From Phlebotomus papatasi (taxonomy: Eukaryota; Arthropoda; Insecta; Diptera; Psychodidae): a stretch of DNA of 64,000 nucleotides. Under the pieces are notes generated by a model. That model had not been told where the DNA came from and ran no database searches. It saw only the letters and a list, made by a program, of their open reading frames with translations. Shown here piece after piece: positions 47,049-57,441 of the stretch. The first letter of the stretch is position 1. Each line of letters begins with the position of its first letter. The stretch lies in NCBI RefSeq assembly GCF_024763615.1, contig NC_077222.1, forward strand, positions 81,902,001 through 81,966,000, written 5' to 3'. Both the position numbers and the translations under genes were made by a program.

Positions 47049-47453
47049 TATATTTATTTAAATACAAAAATATTGAAAAAAATTGGTTAGACCTTTGTAA
47101 TTTTCAAAGAGCAATTTGCTTTGGGTTTTGGATTGCTAATTAATCAAAAATATACTTCAGAGAGTCTTAGTATAAATTTCAATTTTTTTAATCATTAAAT
47201 TTAGCATTTAACAGCTGAATGTTGAAACGAAGAATAATTAAAGTTGAACCACAGAATAGCGCTAGTCTAGGATTAAAGTTAGGTCGAGATTAAATATTTT
47301 TTCGTATGTTCAAACTTGGAATAAGAGCTTGACAAAATCACTTTTTTTATATGGCAACCCTATTTTATAGCATTTATAGCATGACCAAAATGTCAAAAAT
47401 GTAAACAAATGTTTGTGTATTTTGTACAGTTCCAAAGAGTTTGTGAGGCAGAA

Positions 47454-48567
47454 ATGTCGCAAATTATTAAAATTGATAATTTCTTCGAAGTAGCAGTGTT
47501 GGCTGACAAAAATAGAAAGCCTTCTACAACTTTCCGTGAAAGACTTCATCCGATGGAATATTATTCTGACTACGAGTTCTGGATGAGGTGTCGGTTCATG
47601 AAGACTAGTGTTTCATACATAAATTGTCTCATTAAGGAAGATGTTGAAGAAACTCGAGGAGATCCTCTCTCCTCAATGGATAAACTGTTGATAACACTGC
47701 GATTCTATGCCACGGGTAGCTTCCAAAGAGTGTTACGAGATTTAGTAAACATTGACCAATCTACAGTATGTAGAGCAATCAACGAAACTTCTTTGAAAAT
47801 CGCCAAACTGTTTCATCGTTTTGTCCGTCTTCCAACTCCGGAGCAACAACAACAATACGTAGAAAGTTTTTACGAAAAATTTGGATTTCCCCGAGTGGTT
47901 GGGCTCATTGACGGAACGCATATACCGTGCAAATCTCCTGGAGGGCCTGATGCTGAATTGTTTCGATGCCGGAAAGGATATTTTTCAATTAATTGCCAAG
48001 TGACTTGCAACGCTGATATGCGAATAATGGATTTGGTAGCGAGGTAAATATTTTTATTACTCTTACGATTTTCTTTAACCAGAAATAAAAATAACCATTT
48101 TCAGGTGGCACGGATCAGCTCACGACCAAACTATCTTCAATTTTTCAACTTTGAAAATGAAGTGCGAGGAAAATTATTTTGGCCGTTATTTTTTGTTAGG
48201 GGACAATGGCTATGCTAACAAGAGTTATCTACTGACTCCACTTTCGAATCCACTCACGGAACAAGAAAGAAAATATAACAGGATACACAAGACTACTCGC
48301 AATTTAGTCGAACGCTGTATTGGAGTGTGGAAAACAAGATTTCCCGTTTTACAAACGAAGTCTCGCCAAAAACTGAAAAATACTTTGAAGGTGATTACAG
48401 CTACCGCTATTTTACACAATATTGCAAGGGATTTAAATGAGCCATCTCCATCACCCCCGGAAATACCACTACCAGCTCTGTATCAAGAAATTCATCCAAT
48501 TGTGAGAAACCTGCATGAAGCATTGCCAGACAATTTAACAAGAAATGTAATAATTAATACAATTTAA
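47454..48567 (+). CDS. PIF/Harbinger transposase (HARBI1-like), intact
   Basis: A nuclease of the DDE_Tnp_4 type that cuts and joins transposon ends in the nucleus. Exons 47454-48043 and 48105-48567 (donor GTAAAT, acceptor TTTTCAG, phase 2) encode 350 residues, the usual HARBI1 length. The catalytic triad is visible as D153 in GLIDGTHIP, D230 in LLGDNGY and E266 in NLVERCIGVWK. An N-terminal helix-turn-helix-like stretch includes LLITLRFYATGSFQRVLRDL, then DQSTVCRAI. ARWHGSAHDQTIF forms across the splice, as in relatives. I chose ATG 47454 (MSQIIKID); a frame extension to ATG 47409 is possible. No stop or frameshift is seen, so it may be active or recently active. Confidence 0.92.
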
Positions 48568-48598
48568 TAATTCACGTAGAAAATGGACTTTATTTTTT

Positions 48599-49587
48599 CT
48601 AAGAATGTCCGGCAGAATTCGATTGCAAAAGCTCCAGTTTCAATTTGTAATAGTCTTTCTTCTGTTTGTAGGCCTCCGCCTTATTCTTTGCCGCTTCGAT
48701 ATTGACTTTAAACTCTTCTTCATTAGCTTTTCTCATTGCAGCCGTAGTTTTCTTCAACTCGACAAATACCTCAAGTTTTGCCCTTTCAATCTTGTTTTGC
48801 CTCCTTGCACGCTCGCTTTGAATTGCCCTCTCCCTTTCACGTCTAAAATTCCCAGAAACAGGATTTTGAAGATTTTGTACAGGAGAATTCATCTGCAATG
48901 TTGGTGATCGAGAAGATTCACGTGTGTCAGTTTCTGGATTACCTGGTTCTTCGGTTGTAGGAGGAACGTCATAATGAACATCACACTCCACGGAACTTTC
49001 CTCGTCTGAGAGTAGGCTTCGATTGGTACATCCGGTGTCTCTGGACGATTGATAGAATTTGGTTCATTGTCGAAGTCCGAGGAGACTGTTTCTCCAATTT
49101 GGCACACATCTACCATTGGAAACACGTCATTTGAGGAATCAATATTGTGCAAAGGCTGGACGCTTTTCTGGATGAAAGATAAAAAGCAATTTTGATCGCT
49201 CGCTCGAGGCACAAAAGCACCTCCGCCAGTTGTAACTCGCTGTAGACGATCACTGGCCAAGTTCTTTCTGATGACACCTACTTTTGATTTCCAGGCTGCT
49301 TTCAGTTGTGGTACAGTCCTTTTTTGTTCAGCAGACGCATTAAATTGGGTACAAATTTGTTCCCAAGCTTGGAGTTTTCGTGAGTTTGTAGTACTGTTTG
49401 TTTTCTTGGAGCCCAAAATCTTCTCAAACCGTTTGACGATTGCAAAAAGCAGTTCTTTATCCTCTTCGGAGAAATTTTTGCTTCGCTTTCTTTTCTGAAA
49501 TGGGACAGAAAATAAAATATTTCTTATAAAAAATTCAATTAAAAACAAAATTATTAGCAATACCTTTGTTTGCTCCTGTTGCGCCAT
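48599..49587 (-). pseudogene. Harbinger SANT/Myb-like DNA-binding partner, frameshifted
   Basis: The second Harbinger gene normally brings the transposase to transposon ends. Exon 1 is 49564-49587 (MAQQEQTK), spliced in phase 0 to 49494 downward (KRKRSKNFSEEDKELLFAIV). The SANT/MADF-like domain follows, with Trp residues in LQAWEQICTQF and LKAAWKSKV. At about 49010-49030 the frame shifts: the first frame runs into unrelated sequence and stops. The natural continuation (SLLSDEESSVECDVHYDVPP) and the C-terminal helical part (RRERERAIQSERARRQNKIE) lie in another frame to TGA-side position 48599. No small intron fits, so it is a one-base-type indel or an assembly error. It ends 31 bp from the transposase stop. 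Confidence 0.8.
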
Positions 49588-50173
49588 TTTGACAGCTCTT
49601 ATTCCATTGTTATGCCAAAAATTAGACCTCCGAAATCGGGGGTCTAATTTTTGGCTTAAGCGTTAATCCATTGTTTAAATTTACCCTATTCCACGTTCAA
49701 ACATTAGAAAACAACAGTTCATCCATAGATTAACTCTATACTCCGATTCAACATTCAGCTGTAAATTACTAAGCCAATTAATTCTGAAACTGATGCATAA
49801 TTTTATTTACAATTTTTTTTTAATTGTCCGATCCTGTTTCCGCAAAGTTTTTAAAGAAAATTTTATATCAATCAAATATTTTTCCTCAAATCGAAGAACT
49901 TTATTTTAAGTGAAAAATAAAATATTTTTATTAAAACTTTGCCAAAACCTCAAGATCCCAATGAAAATATCTGTTGAAATATACTGAAATTCAAATTTGG
50001 AATTTTCGTATACCGGAATATAGATGGTGCTGTATTGCAATTTTAATGTTTTTACTCTGCAGTCTAGTGACATTTGAAGCCAAAATTTTACAGTGAAAAG
50101 ATTTGTTCGTAGATTTTCTTGAGATTCCTCGGCAAAAGCGGGAGAATTCATCTATCAACGTACCACCAAGGAG

Positions 50174-53164
50174 ATGAGTGAGGAACAATACTTGGCCCCT
50201 AAACGAACACAAAAACGCTATGAACAGAGATTCCGAGATGCTTGGCTCCAGAATCCCTTACTCAAAGACTGGCTAAGAGATTGCTACTCTGCAGATGGTA
50301 TACGAGAAGCCCGCTGTATTTATTGCAATATTCGTCTCTGTCCAAGATTTATTGACCTCTCCAAACATGCCATGACCCGGAAGCACTTGAGGAATACCCC
50401 ACATGAAGGTAGGATTTTTTTTTTTAATTATTTAAAACTCCCTTTTAGGGCTTGATTTTGTTGAGTTCATCAAGAATGTAAGGCACGAAATATGTGATAA
50501 TCACATCTGCTCCAGCACGTCGGAAAGATTTCAGAATCTCAAATAGTGCCCTACGCAAATCCAAAGCCCCATTTACTGCCGCCCAATGAATCATTGCATA
50601 TTCTCCACTGACTTGATACACGAACAGAGGATGATTAGGGAATTGATTCTTTGTATCTCGTAAAATGTCCAGATAAGCAAGTCCTGGCTTCACCATTAGC
50701 ATATCTGCTCCCTCTGAGACATCTCGAGCTGCGGCACGGGTAGCCAAACCCCTTGACCCTGGAGGCAGTTGATAGCAACTACGATCTCCAAAGGCAGGTG
50801 CAGATTTTGCAGCATCACGGAAGGGTCCATAAAATCCTGATGCAAATTTCACAGCGTAGGAGAGAACTGATACAGTCTCTTGATATCCTTCACGCCTTAA
50901 GATCCCTTTTATAGCCCCAATTCTATTGTCCATCATGTCAGAAGGGGCGACAATGTGAGCTCCTGCTTTTGCATAAGCCAGAGCAATTTGAGCAATTCGC
51001 TGGATGCTCGCATCATTGTCAATAACTCCGTCTGTTCGTAAAATCCCGCAATGACCGTGATCTGTGTAGGGGCACAAACAGACATCGCAAGCCACCACAA
51101 GATCCGGGAAAGTTGAACGGATCTTAGGCAAGATTCGAATTACAGGATTTTCAGAAGAATCAGCTGAAGATCCTTTAGGATCCTTGGGCAGTTTATCAAC
51201 TACTCCAAATAGAAGCACTGTCTTCAATCCTTTAGCCACAAGAGGCACCAAATCGTTAATCAGGGCAGTTCCTCCGTATCTCTTAACACCCGGCATACTA
51301 GGAATCTCTTCGACAGCATTGTCGCTCTCCCTATAAAAATCCCCTGATTCAGTAAAATTATCCCTAGCTTGAGGATCAGTACGATACTCAGATACTCACA
51401 CCACAAACACGGGATACATGAGATTTGCCGGTGAGATTTCTGTTCCACTTTCTGACCACTGTCGCAGGGTAGAATGGGAAATTGACGCGTGAAGACAATT
51501 GCTGGACATTTTCTGACTTTCTTTTGTATTCCTCAAAATAAATTATTTTGTAAATTTACTTTTTATTGCGATTTTCTAAATGCAAATTACTCAATCAGAA
51601 GGAAATGACAATGGAGTTTGTGTTTTACTATCTAGTGTTGCCATATGGCATATAGTTTTGTGCAAATTTTCCGTCAGAAATTCATTGATAACAATTTTAC
51701 ACTGCAAATAACTTTTAACCCCATTCATTAAAGAAAACGCAACATTTAAAAAAAAAAATTAGTGATTTTGAGATTTTTAGAATATTGTTTCTTTTAAGTA
51801 CGGTTTAAATTCTTAACCCTTAATTTTATTTTAATTTTAATTTTTAGACTTAATCCAACGAATTGCCTAGAGAAGAGATAGGCCCCCCAAAGTTGGCATT
51901 AAAAAAATTTTTTTTAGGCATATTTTGTATGCAAATCTTTAAACGCGAATATCTCGTAAACAAGAAGAGATAGACCCCCCAAAGTTGGCATCAAAAACAA
52001 TTTTTTTAGGCATATTTTGTATGCAAATCTTTAAACGCGAATATCTCGTAAACAAGAAGAGATAGACCCCCAAAAGTTGGCATCAAAAACAATTTTTTTA
52101 GGCATATTTTGTATGCAAATCTTTAAACGCGAATATCTCGTAAACTAGAAGAGATAGACCCCCCAAAGTTAGCATCAAAAAAAATTTTTTTAAGACATAT
52201 TTTGTATGCAAATCTTTAAACGCGAATATCTCGTAAACTAGAAGAGATAGACCCCCCAAAGTTGGCATTAAAAAAATTTTTTTTAGACATATTTTGTATG
52301 CAAATCTTTAATCTCGAATATCTCGTAAACTAGAAGAGATAGACCCCCCAAAGTTAGAATTAGACACGTATAGTACTAGATAGTGGTACCTTATAGTTTG
52401 CCTTCGAAGGAATATTGAGGAAACCACTCTTTATTCTAAATATATAATCCCTTATTATTCATCAAAATATTTATCAGCCTCATTTTTTGTACAAATTATA
52501 CACAATCAAAAATTTCATTTGGTGGCTAATGCTACTTCGGTCTCCCCTAACTAAAAAATTCTTTTTGATTCTAAAAAATTCAACTGATGATAATTTTGTA
52601 TTCTACAATTTTTTTTTAAATACTTTTTCAGGCTCAATGGTTGACCAATCGAGCGATATAGAGGAAGCTGAAGATGAACAAGAACATGGCGAATTAGGGG
52701 AGTACGAACATGAACCAGAGGAGCACAAGGGTGAAAACATTATGTACGAAGTGATCCTCGATCATCCCAACAAAGAAGAAGTTCTGGAGGAACATCATGA
52801 ACAGGAAGATACGACCATGGAGCAACTGCACACACAATTGGATGCTTCGGGGAATTCCAATGCGAGTGTTGAACCACCTTTAAAAATCCTCAAGATGGGC
52901 TTCAAGAGCAACAAGGCTGACCATGTGAGCACATCTCACGAACCCAAAGACATTTCTCCACCTTCAACGCTCACGCGAAAGGTAGTGAAAACTACATCAA
53001 TTGAACCCAATATCCTGCTCGAGAGGAAGAAACTCGTGCTCCAGATCAAGAATGAAGAACTAAGGGCGTACAAATTGCAATTGGAAGCTTTCAAAATGGA
53101 ACGTGAATTGGGATTTGGAAGATCAATTTTTACGAAAAATCTACCGAGTAAATCTTCACTTTAG
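50174..53164 (+). CDS. C2H2/BED-like zinc-finger protein with acidic middle and coiled-coil tail
   Basis: Exons 50174-50408 and 52632-53164 (donor GTAGGA, acceptor TTTTTCAG, phase 1) encode 255 residues. The N-terminus has a basic stretch (LAPKRTQKRYEQRFRDAWLQ) and one finger, C-x2-C-x13-H-x5-H (ARCIYCN to SKHAMTRKH). Such single fingers occur in insect regulators and domesticated transposase partners, so DNA or chromatin binding is likely. An acidic Glu/His-rich region (about residues 80-130) and a Lys/Leu/Glu helix (ILLERKKLVLQIKNEELRAY) that could dimerise follow. The ATG follows AAGGAG and is the first in frame. The intron holds ALAD on the opposite strand and a 92-bp tandem array. The 3' end is repeated at 56029-56240. 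I do not recognise the gene by name. Confidence 0.8.
50445..51509 (-). CDS. Pbgs: Porphobilinogen synthase (delta-aminolevulinic acid dehydratase), complete
   Basis: Cytosolic enzyme that condenses two 5-aminolevulinate molecules to porphobilinogen, the second step of heme synthesis. Exons 51400-51509 and 50445-51330 (donor GTGAGT, acceptor TTTATAG, phase 2) give 331 residues, against 330 in human. Zinc-type cysteines stand in CDVCLCPYTDHGHCG. The two active-site lysines are in VKFASGFYGPFRD and ADMLMVKPG. Other hallmarks are GVIDNDASIQRIAQIALAYA and APSDMMDNRIGAIK. The start is the first ATG (MSSNCLHASISHS), and the splice restores LMYPVFVV-ESDNAVEEIPSMPG, as in relatives. The whole gene lies inside the intron of the zinc-finger gene, antisense, with its stop 37 bp from that gene's donor site. 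No damage seen. Confidence 0.96.
51871..52355. repeat. Tandem array, about 92-bp unit, five copies plus a partial
   Basis: Units begin AGAAGAGATAGACCCCCCAA at 51871, 51963, 52054, 52146, 52240 and 52332, and each contains CATATTTTGTATGCAAATCT and CGCGAATATCTCGTAAAC. Copies are about 90-95% alike. The array lies in the zinc-finger gene intron. Confidence 0.93.
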
Positions 53165-53430
53165 AATTTGACTACCTTTTTTGGTATAAACATAAAAAAT
53201 TGTCGTTATATTTTGAATGTATTGCGCCAAAAAGTATGCAGAGTGTTTTCATCGAGTCGAAGAAAGAGATTGACATTCAGACGAGGAAGAAGAAGGGGAT
53301 GTCAAAGTTTGATGACCAAAACATTCCCGGAAGGATAAACAAGCCCAAAATACCGGTTATTAAGGTAAAAATTAGCGTTTTTGGGAGTGGAATTGGAAAA
53401 GATTTAATTGGGATAATTTTAGGTGAAGAA

Positions 53431-54069
53431 ATGAGCGTCCCGAATGCACCGATAAGTACCATAGAGGGGCTTTCGCATGCCCTGAAATGCAACATTATCC
53501 CGAATCAGGAGTACCTCCTTCAGGGTTCCATCCTGGACAGTCAGGTGGAACACCTCCTTCACAGACTCAAAGGATTATGTGACAATGTGGATTCCGGTCC
53601 TGAACCCTTTCACGACCATGAAATCTGCTTTAGTTTGCGAGGGCAGAATCAGCAGCTTCAGCTGAGAGTGAGGAAGGCCCAGGATGTCGATGCCCCATTT
53701 CAACTCAGATACATTGGTCAGCCCGAAGTGGGCGATCGATCCCGACCTACCCTGATCAGGTCCAGCATTGATATTTCCTGCACGGCGTCTGTGCTGGAAT
53801 TTCTCACTGAACTGGGCTGCCGGATTGATTTTGAGTACGCCAATCGAGGATACATGTTTCGCAAGGGCAGGATGAAAATCACCGTGTCAAAGATCTTCAA
53901 AGTTGGTGGACTTCAGCCCACGGATCCTATCTCTCAGAGCTACCTTGTGGAACTTTCGATTCTTGCACCGAGTGGACAGGATGTAATTGGGGAGGAAATG
54001 AGGATTCTGGCTGAACAGCTCAAGCCTCTGGTGCAACTAGAGAAGATTGACTACAAAAGGGCCCTCTAA
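53431..54069 (+). CDS. MED18: Mediator complex subunit 18, copy 1
   Basis: Subunit of the Mediator head module, where MED18 pairs with MED20 and contacts RNA polymerase II. The 212 residues cover the whole family domain: IIPNQEYLLQGSILDSQVEH, LLHRLKGLCDNVDSGPEPF, CFSLRGQNQQLQLRVRKAQD, LRYIGQPEVGDRSRPTLIRS, GYMFRKGRMKITVSKIFKVG and the C-terminal LAEQLKPLVQLEKIDYKRAL. The start is ATG 53431 (MSVPNAPIS). The frame is open further upstream, but there the two genomic copies differ by amino-acid changes, whereas from this ATG on all differences are silent. ATTTTAGGTGAAGAAATG suggests a 5' UTR splice acceptor just before. The zinc-finger stop lies 266 bp upstream, same strand. Confidence 0.95.
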   Translation: MSVPNAPISTIEGLSHALKCNIIPNQEYLLQGSILDSQVEHLLHRLKGLCDNVDSGPEPFHDHEICFSLRGQNQQLQLRVRKAQDVDAPFQLRYIGQPEVGDRSRPTLIRSSIDISCTASVLEFLTELGCRIDFEYANRGYMFRKGRMKITVSKIFKVGGLQPTDPISQSYLVELSILAPSGQDVIGEEMRILAEQLKPLVQLEKIDYKRAL

Positions 54070-55528
54070 CCTGATAGTTTTCTATCTAATTTAAGCATTA
54101 GAATTAAATTTGATCCGAAATTTGGATGGTTCTTCATTGTCTACACTTTGTCACCATTGTCTACACCTAAATTGTAAAGAATACAGCAGATTCCCTCGAA
54201 AATTCCACTCTCATAGGGTCAGGCGGGGAAATGATGAGATCGAATGAAAATTGTGCGAAAAATGTGTCTTTTTCCACTGCAATTAATTGCAATCTATCTC
54301 AAGGCTATTGGGGGGAAAATATGATGATTTCATCACAGCAAAATGAATGAGACAGACACTGAGTCGGCTGAGATGGAAAAACAAGTGGAAAATATTGGAA
54401 TGCGGCGATTTTTCATGCAACACAATGGAAATTTCTATATCTAGGCAATTTTCACTTTTGCCTTCTGTGGATTTTTCCGACTCACCTGCAATTCTTAGGA
54501 GTCTCGGGTCATTGGAAAATTCTGTGCGGGAATTTTCCGTTGCGATCGCACCAAAATTGCAATATTTTCACAGGCAACTTAAATTACCAACACGCACAAA
54601 CGTTTTTCACTGTTTTCACTGATGATATCAAAGGAAGCTGGGACAATTTTCACAAAACAATATTCACTTTTTTCTGAAAACTATGACCGGTGGAAAACTT
54701 ACTTTTTGAAGGACTTCCCGTCTAAAGTTCACATTTTCACGTTTTTCAACTTGAACTACAACAATTCACTAATGAGTTCACACGTAAATATCTTAATATA
54801 TCCTGTTTTTCTTCTGGATTTTCAGCATTTTCCTTAAGCCAAAGTGTGCTATAAAATGTTCGCGAAAAGCGTCCTTTTTTCGATTATGTTCGAATTCGAA
54901 CGTCGAAATTCATTTCGACATGGTGGCCGAAAATGTCGAGGTGAGTTTCGTCCATTGAGGTGAATAGCTGGCAAAAACATTTTGGAAAAACGTGATTTTC
55001 TTATGGAAAAAGCAGGAATATTGCAAAAATTTACATAAAAGCATATTTTTAAAGGTTTATGTGTGTCGATTGATGTGTAAAATCCTCGCGATAGCAGTGA
55101 TTTATGTGAAAATTTATGATAAAAATGTGTTTCGTCTAGAAGTGCGTGTCGCCGCGAAATCTGAAAGTTTTACCAATTTTCCGGGACTATTTTCCTCAAA
55201 TAGAAACTGTGGAACTATTAATCATATTCAGAACTTACCTGTGGACAATTTTTAACCTAATTCAGTGAAAAACAGCAAGGAATTTGCAGAGAAAACGCCA
55301 AGAAACACAACGGCATCCCAAGGATTCTCAAATGTTATGGATCCGCAGCGTCCGCCATCATAGCAGTAAGTCTGAAATAAAAACGATCACTTCTAATGAT
55401 TTAATTTTTTTTCATTTATTTACATAAATACTATGCTCATAAAATATTCTTGAACATTACAATATTTTCTCTAAAAAATAGTTGTACATTTAACATTGGA
55501 TAGAATTGTACAATTTTGTCTCGAAACC
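54070..55528. other. Downstream of MED18 copy 1, no convincing gene
   Basis: Short frames are not conserved between the two copies. ATGGTGGCCGAAAATGTCGA followed by GTGAGT (54920-54946) looks like a first exon with a donor, but no matching exon was found. A good acceptor-like TTTTTAACCTAATTCAG lies at 55249-55265. It could be the promoter and 5' exon of a gene hidden by the gap. Confidence 0.35.
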
Positions 55529-56028
55529 NNNNNNNNNNNNNNNNNNNNNNNNNNNNNNNNNNNNNNNNNNNNNNNNNNNNNNNNNNNNNNNNNNNNNNNN
55601 NNNNNNNNNNNNNNNNNNNNNNNNNNNNNNNNNNNNNNNNNNNNNNNNNNNNNNNNNNNNNNNNNNNNNNNNNNNNNNNNNNNNNNNNNNNNNNNNNNNN
55701 NNNNNNNNNNNNNNNNNNNNNNNNNNNNNNNNNNNNNNNNNNNNNNNNNNNNNNNNNNNNNNNNNNNNNNNNNNNNNNNNNNNNNNNNNNNNNNNNNNNN
55801 NNNNNNNNNNNNNNNNNNNNNNNNNNNNNNNNNNNNNNNNNNNNNNNNNNNNNNNNNNNNNNNNNNNNNNNNNNNNNNNNNNNNNNNNNNNNNNNNNNNN
55901 NNNNNNNNNNNNNNNNNNNNNNNNNNNNNNNNNNNNNNNNNNNNNNNNNNNNNNNNNNNNNNNNNNNNNNNNNNNNNNNNNNNNNNNNNNNNNNNNNNNN
56001 NNNNNNNNNNNNNNNNNNNNNNNNNNNN
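55529..56028. other. Assembly gap, 500 N
   Basis: Exactly 500 N, the usual filler for a gap of unknown length. It is flanked on both sides by parts of the same duplicated segment. Confidence 0.99.
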
Positions 56029-56240
56029 TTTCTCCACCTTCAACGCTCACGCGAAAAGTAGTGAAAACGACATCAATTGAACCCAATATCCTGCTCGAGA
56101 GGAAGAAACTCGTGCTCCAGATCAAGAATGAAGAACTAAGGGCGTACAAATTGCAATTGGAAGCTTTCAAAATGGAACGTGAATTGGGATTTGGAAGATC
56201 AATTTTTACGAAAAATCTACCGAGTAAATCTTCACTTTAG
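56029..56240 (+). CDS. Zinc-finger gene, 3' end, second copy (cut by gap)
   Basis: Encodes the last 69 residues (SPPSTLTRKVVKTTSIEPNI to the end NLPSKSSL), identical in protein to 52956-53164. The two base changes seen (AAG/AAA, ACT/ACG) are silent. The 5' part is lost in the gap, so whether a complete second gene exists cannot be told. Confidence 0.85.
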
Positions 56241-56288
56241 AATTTGACTACCTTCGGGAAAAATAAAGTAATTAAATTTTTGGTATAA

Positions 56289-56556
56289 CACTGAGAAAAA
56301 AAGAGGGTGCGATTAACATTTTTTCTTCATAACTTTAACACTTTTTAGGTGTAAAAATATATCAACATTTTTTAATGTTAATTTTACACCTTTTCAAGGG
56401 TAAAACGGGTAAAATTAACATGAAAAAAGGATAACTTTAACCCCTAATACACCTAAAAAGGGTATTATTTACACCGATTTCGGATCAATACTGCAGGGTA
56501 AAATTAACATTTCCGGAATGTAATTTTAACTTTTTCGGATTTCTCTCATGTCAGTG
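56289..56556. mobile_element. CACTGAGA-family MITE, copy 2
   Basis: Highly similar to 39288-39540. The left end CACTGAGAAAAAAAGAGG is intact; the right end CTCTCATGTCAGTG is slightly altered. It lies between the zinc-finger stop and MED18 copy 2. The corresponding site in copy 1 (GGTATAAACATAAAAAATTG, 53182-53201) lacks it. Confidence 0.85.
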
Positions 56557-56802
56557 AAGAAACATAAAAAATTGTCGTTATTTTGAATGTATTGCGCCAA
56601 AAAGTATGCAGAGGTTTTCATCGAGTCGAAGAAACTGGTTGACATTCAGAGGAGGAAGAAGAACGGGATGTCAAAGTCTCTTGATGACCAAAACATTCCC
56701 GGAAGGATAAACAAACCCAAAATACCGGTTATTAAGGTAAAAAATAGCGTTTTGGGGAGTGGAATTGGAAAAGATTTAATTGGGATAATTTTAGGTGAAG
56801 AA

Positions 56803-57441
56803 ATGAGCGTCCCGAATGCACCGATAAGTACCATAGAGGGGCTTTCGCATGCCCTGAAATGCAACATTATCCCGAATCAGGAGTACCTCCTTCAGGGTTC
56901 CATCCTGGACAGTCAGGTGGAACACCTTCTTCACAGACTCAAAGGATTATGTGACAATGTGGATTCCGGTCCGGAACCCTTTCACGACCATGAAATCTGC
57001 TTTAGTTTGCGCGGGCAGAATCAGCAGCTTCAGCTGAGAGTGAGGAAGGCCCAGGATGTCGATGCCCCATTTCAACTCAGATACATTGGTCAGCCCGAAG
57101 TGGGCGATCGATCCCGACCTACCCTGATCAGGTCCAGCATTGATATTTCCTGCACGGCGTCTGTGCTGGAATTTCTCACTGAACTGGGCTGCCGGATTGA
57201 TTTTGAGTACGCCAATCGGGGATACATGTTTCGCAAGGGAAGGATGAAAATCACAGTTTCAAAGATCTTCAAAGTTGGTGGACTTCAGCCCACGGATCCT
57301 ATCTCTCAGAGCTACCTTGTGGAACTTTCGATTCTTGCACCGAGTGGACAGGATGTAATTGGGGAGGAAATGAGGATTCTGGCTGAACAGCTCAAGCCTC
57401 TGGTGCAACTAGAGAAGATTGACTACAAAAGGGCCCTCTAA
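56803..57441 (+). CDS. MED18: Mediator complex subunit 18, copy 2
   Basis: Encodes a 212-residue protein identical to that at 53431-54069. I count about seven base differences in the coding region (for example CTC/CTT, CCT/CCG, CGA/CGC, GGC/GGA, GTG/GTT) and all are silent. The region before ATG 56803 differs by replacement-type changes and indels, supporting this start. A CACTGAGA-type MITE lies about 250 bp upstream. The copy may be the other allele of a single gene, placed beside it by the assembler, or a true recent duplicate under purifying selection. Confidence 0.93.
   Translation: MSVPNAPISTIEGLSHALKCNIIPNQEYLLQGSILDSQVEHLLHRLKGLCDNVDSGPEPFHDHEICFSLRGQNQQLQLRVRKAQDVDAPFQLRYIGQPEVGDRSRPTLIRSSIDISCTASVLEFLTELGCRIDFEYANRGYMFRKGRMKITVSKIFKVGGLQPTDPISQSYLVELSILAPSGQDVIGEEMRILAEQLKPLVQLEKIDYKRAL

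Larger units (their letters stand above)
43341..47208. other. Intergenic DNA with scattered repeats
   Basis: No gene recognised. Besides the elements listed separately it holds a motif AACCTTAGGTCTGAAGCC (near 43690) that also occurs as AAGCCTTAGGTCTGAAGCC near 13045, and a run of G at 46320-46334. Open frames at 46151-46420 have no motif. Confidence 0.4.
47212..49761 (+). mobile_element. PIF/Harbinger DNA transposon, 2550 bp, both genes present
   Basis: Terminal inverted repeats start CAGCTGAATGTTGAA and end TTCAACATTCAGCTG, with further partial pairing. The target duplication is TAA at 47209-47211 and 49762-49764, as PIF/Harbinger elements make 3-bp TWA duplications. It carries the family's standard two genes, a DDE transposase (+) and a SANT/Myb-like DNA-binding protein (-), arranged tail to tail. 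Ends and transposase look undamaged, so the insertion is young; the SANT-like gene has a frameshift. Confidence 0.93.
52953..55528. repeat. Duplicated segment, copy 1 (ends at the assembly gap)
   Basis: Near-identical, with the same order, to 56029-58887. It includes the 3' end of the zinc-finger gene, all of MED18 and about 1.4 kb downstream. The last bases before the gap (TGTCTCGAAACC) match TGTCTGGAAACC at 58876-58887. Confidence 0.95.

Noticed and set aside
53200..53430. N-terminal extension of MED18 by 77 codons (and 72 in copy 2)
   Set aside because: The two copies differ here by replacements and indels while the part after ATG 53431 differs only silently, and the family starts near MSVPNAPIS.
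54920..54946. Possible first coding exon MVAENVE followed by GTGAGT
   Set aside because: The two genomic copies change the reading (GTCGAG versus GGTGAG), and no downstream exon in the right phase was found; kept only as a note.
55471..56240. Open frames spanning the N gap
   Set aside because: They consist mainly of undetermined bases; only the real sequence at 56029-56240 is kept as the 3' end of the zinc-finger gene.
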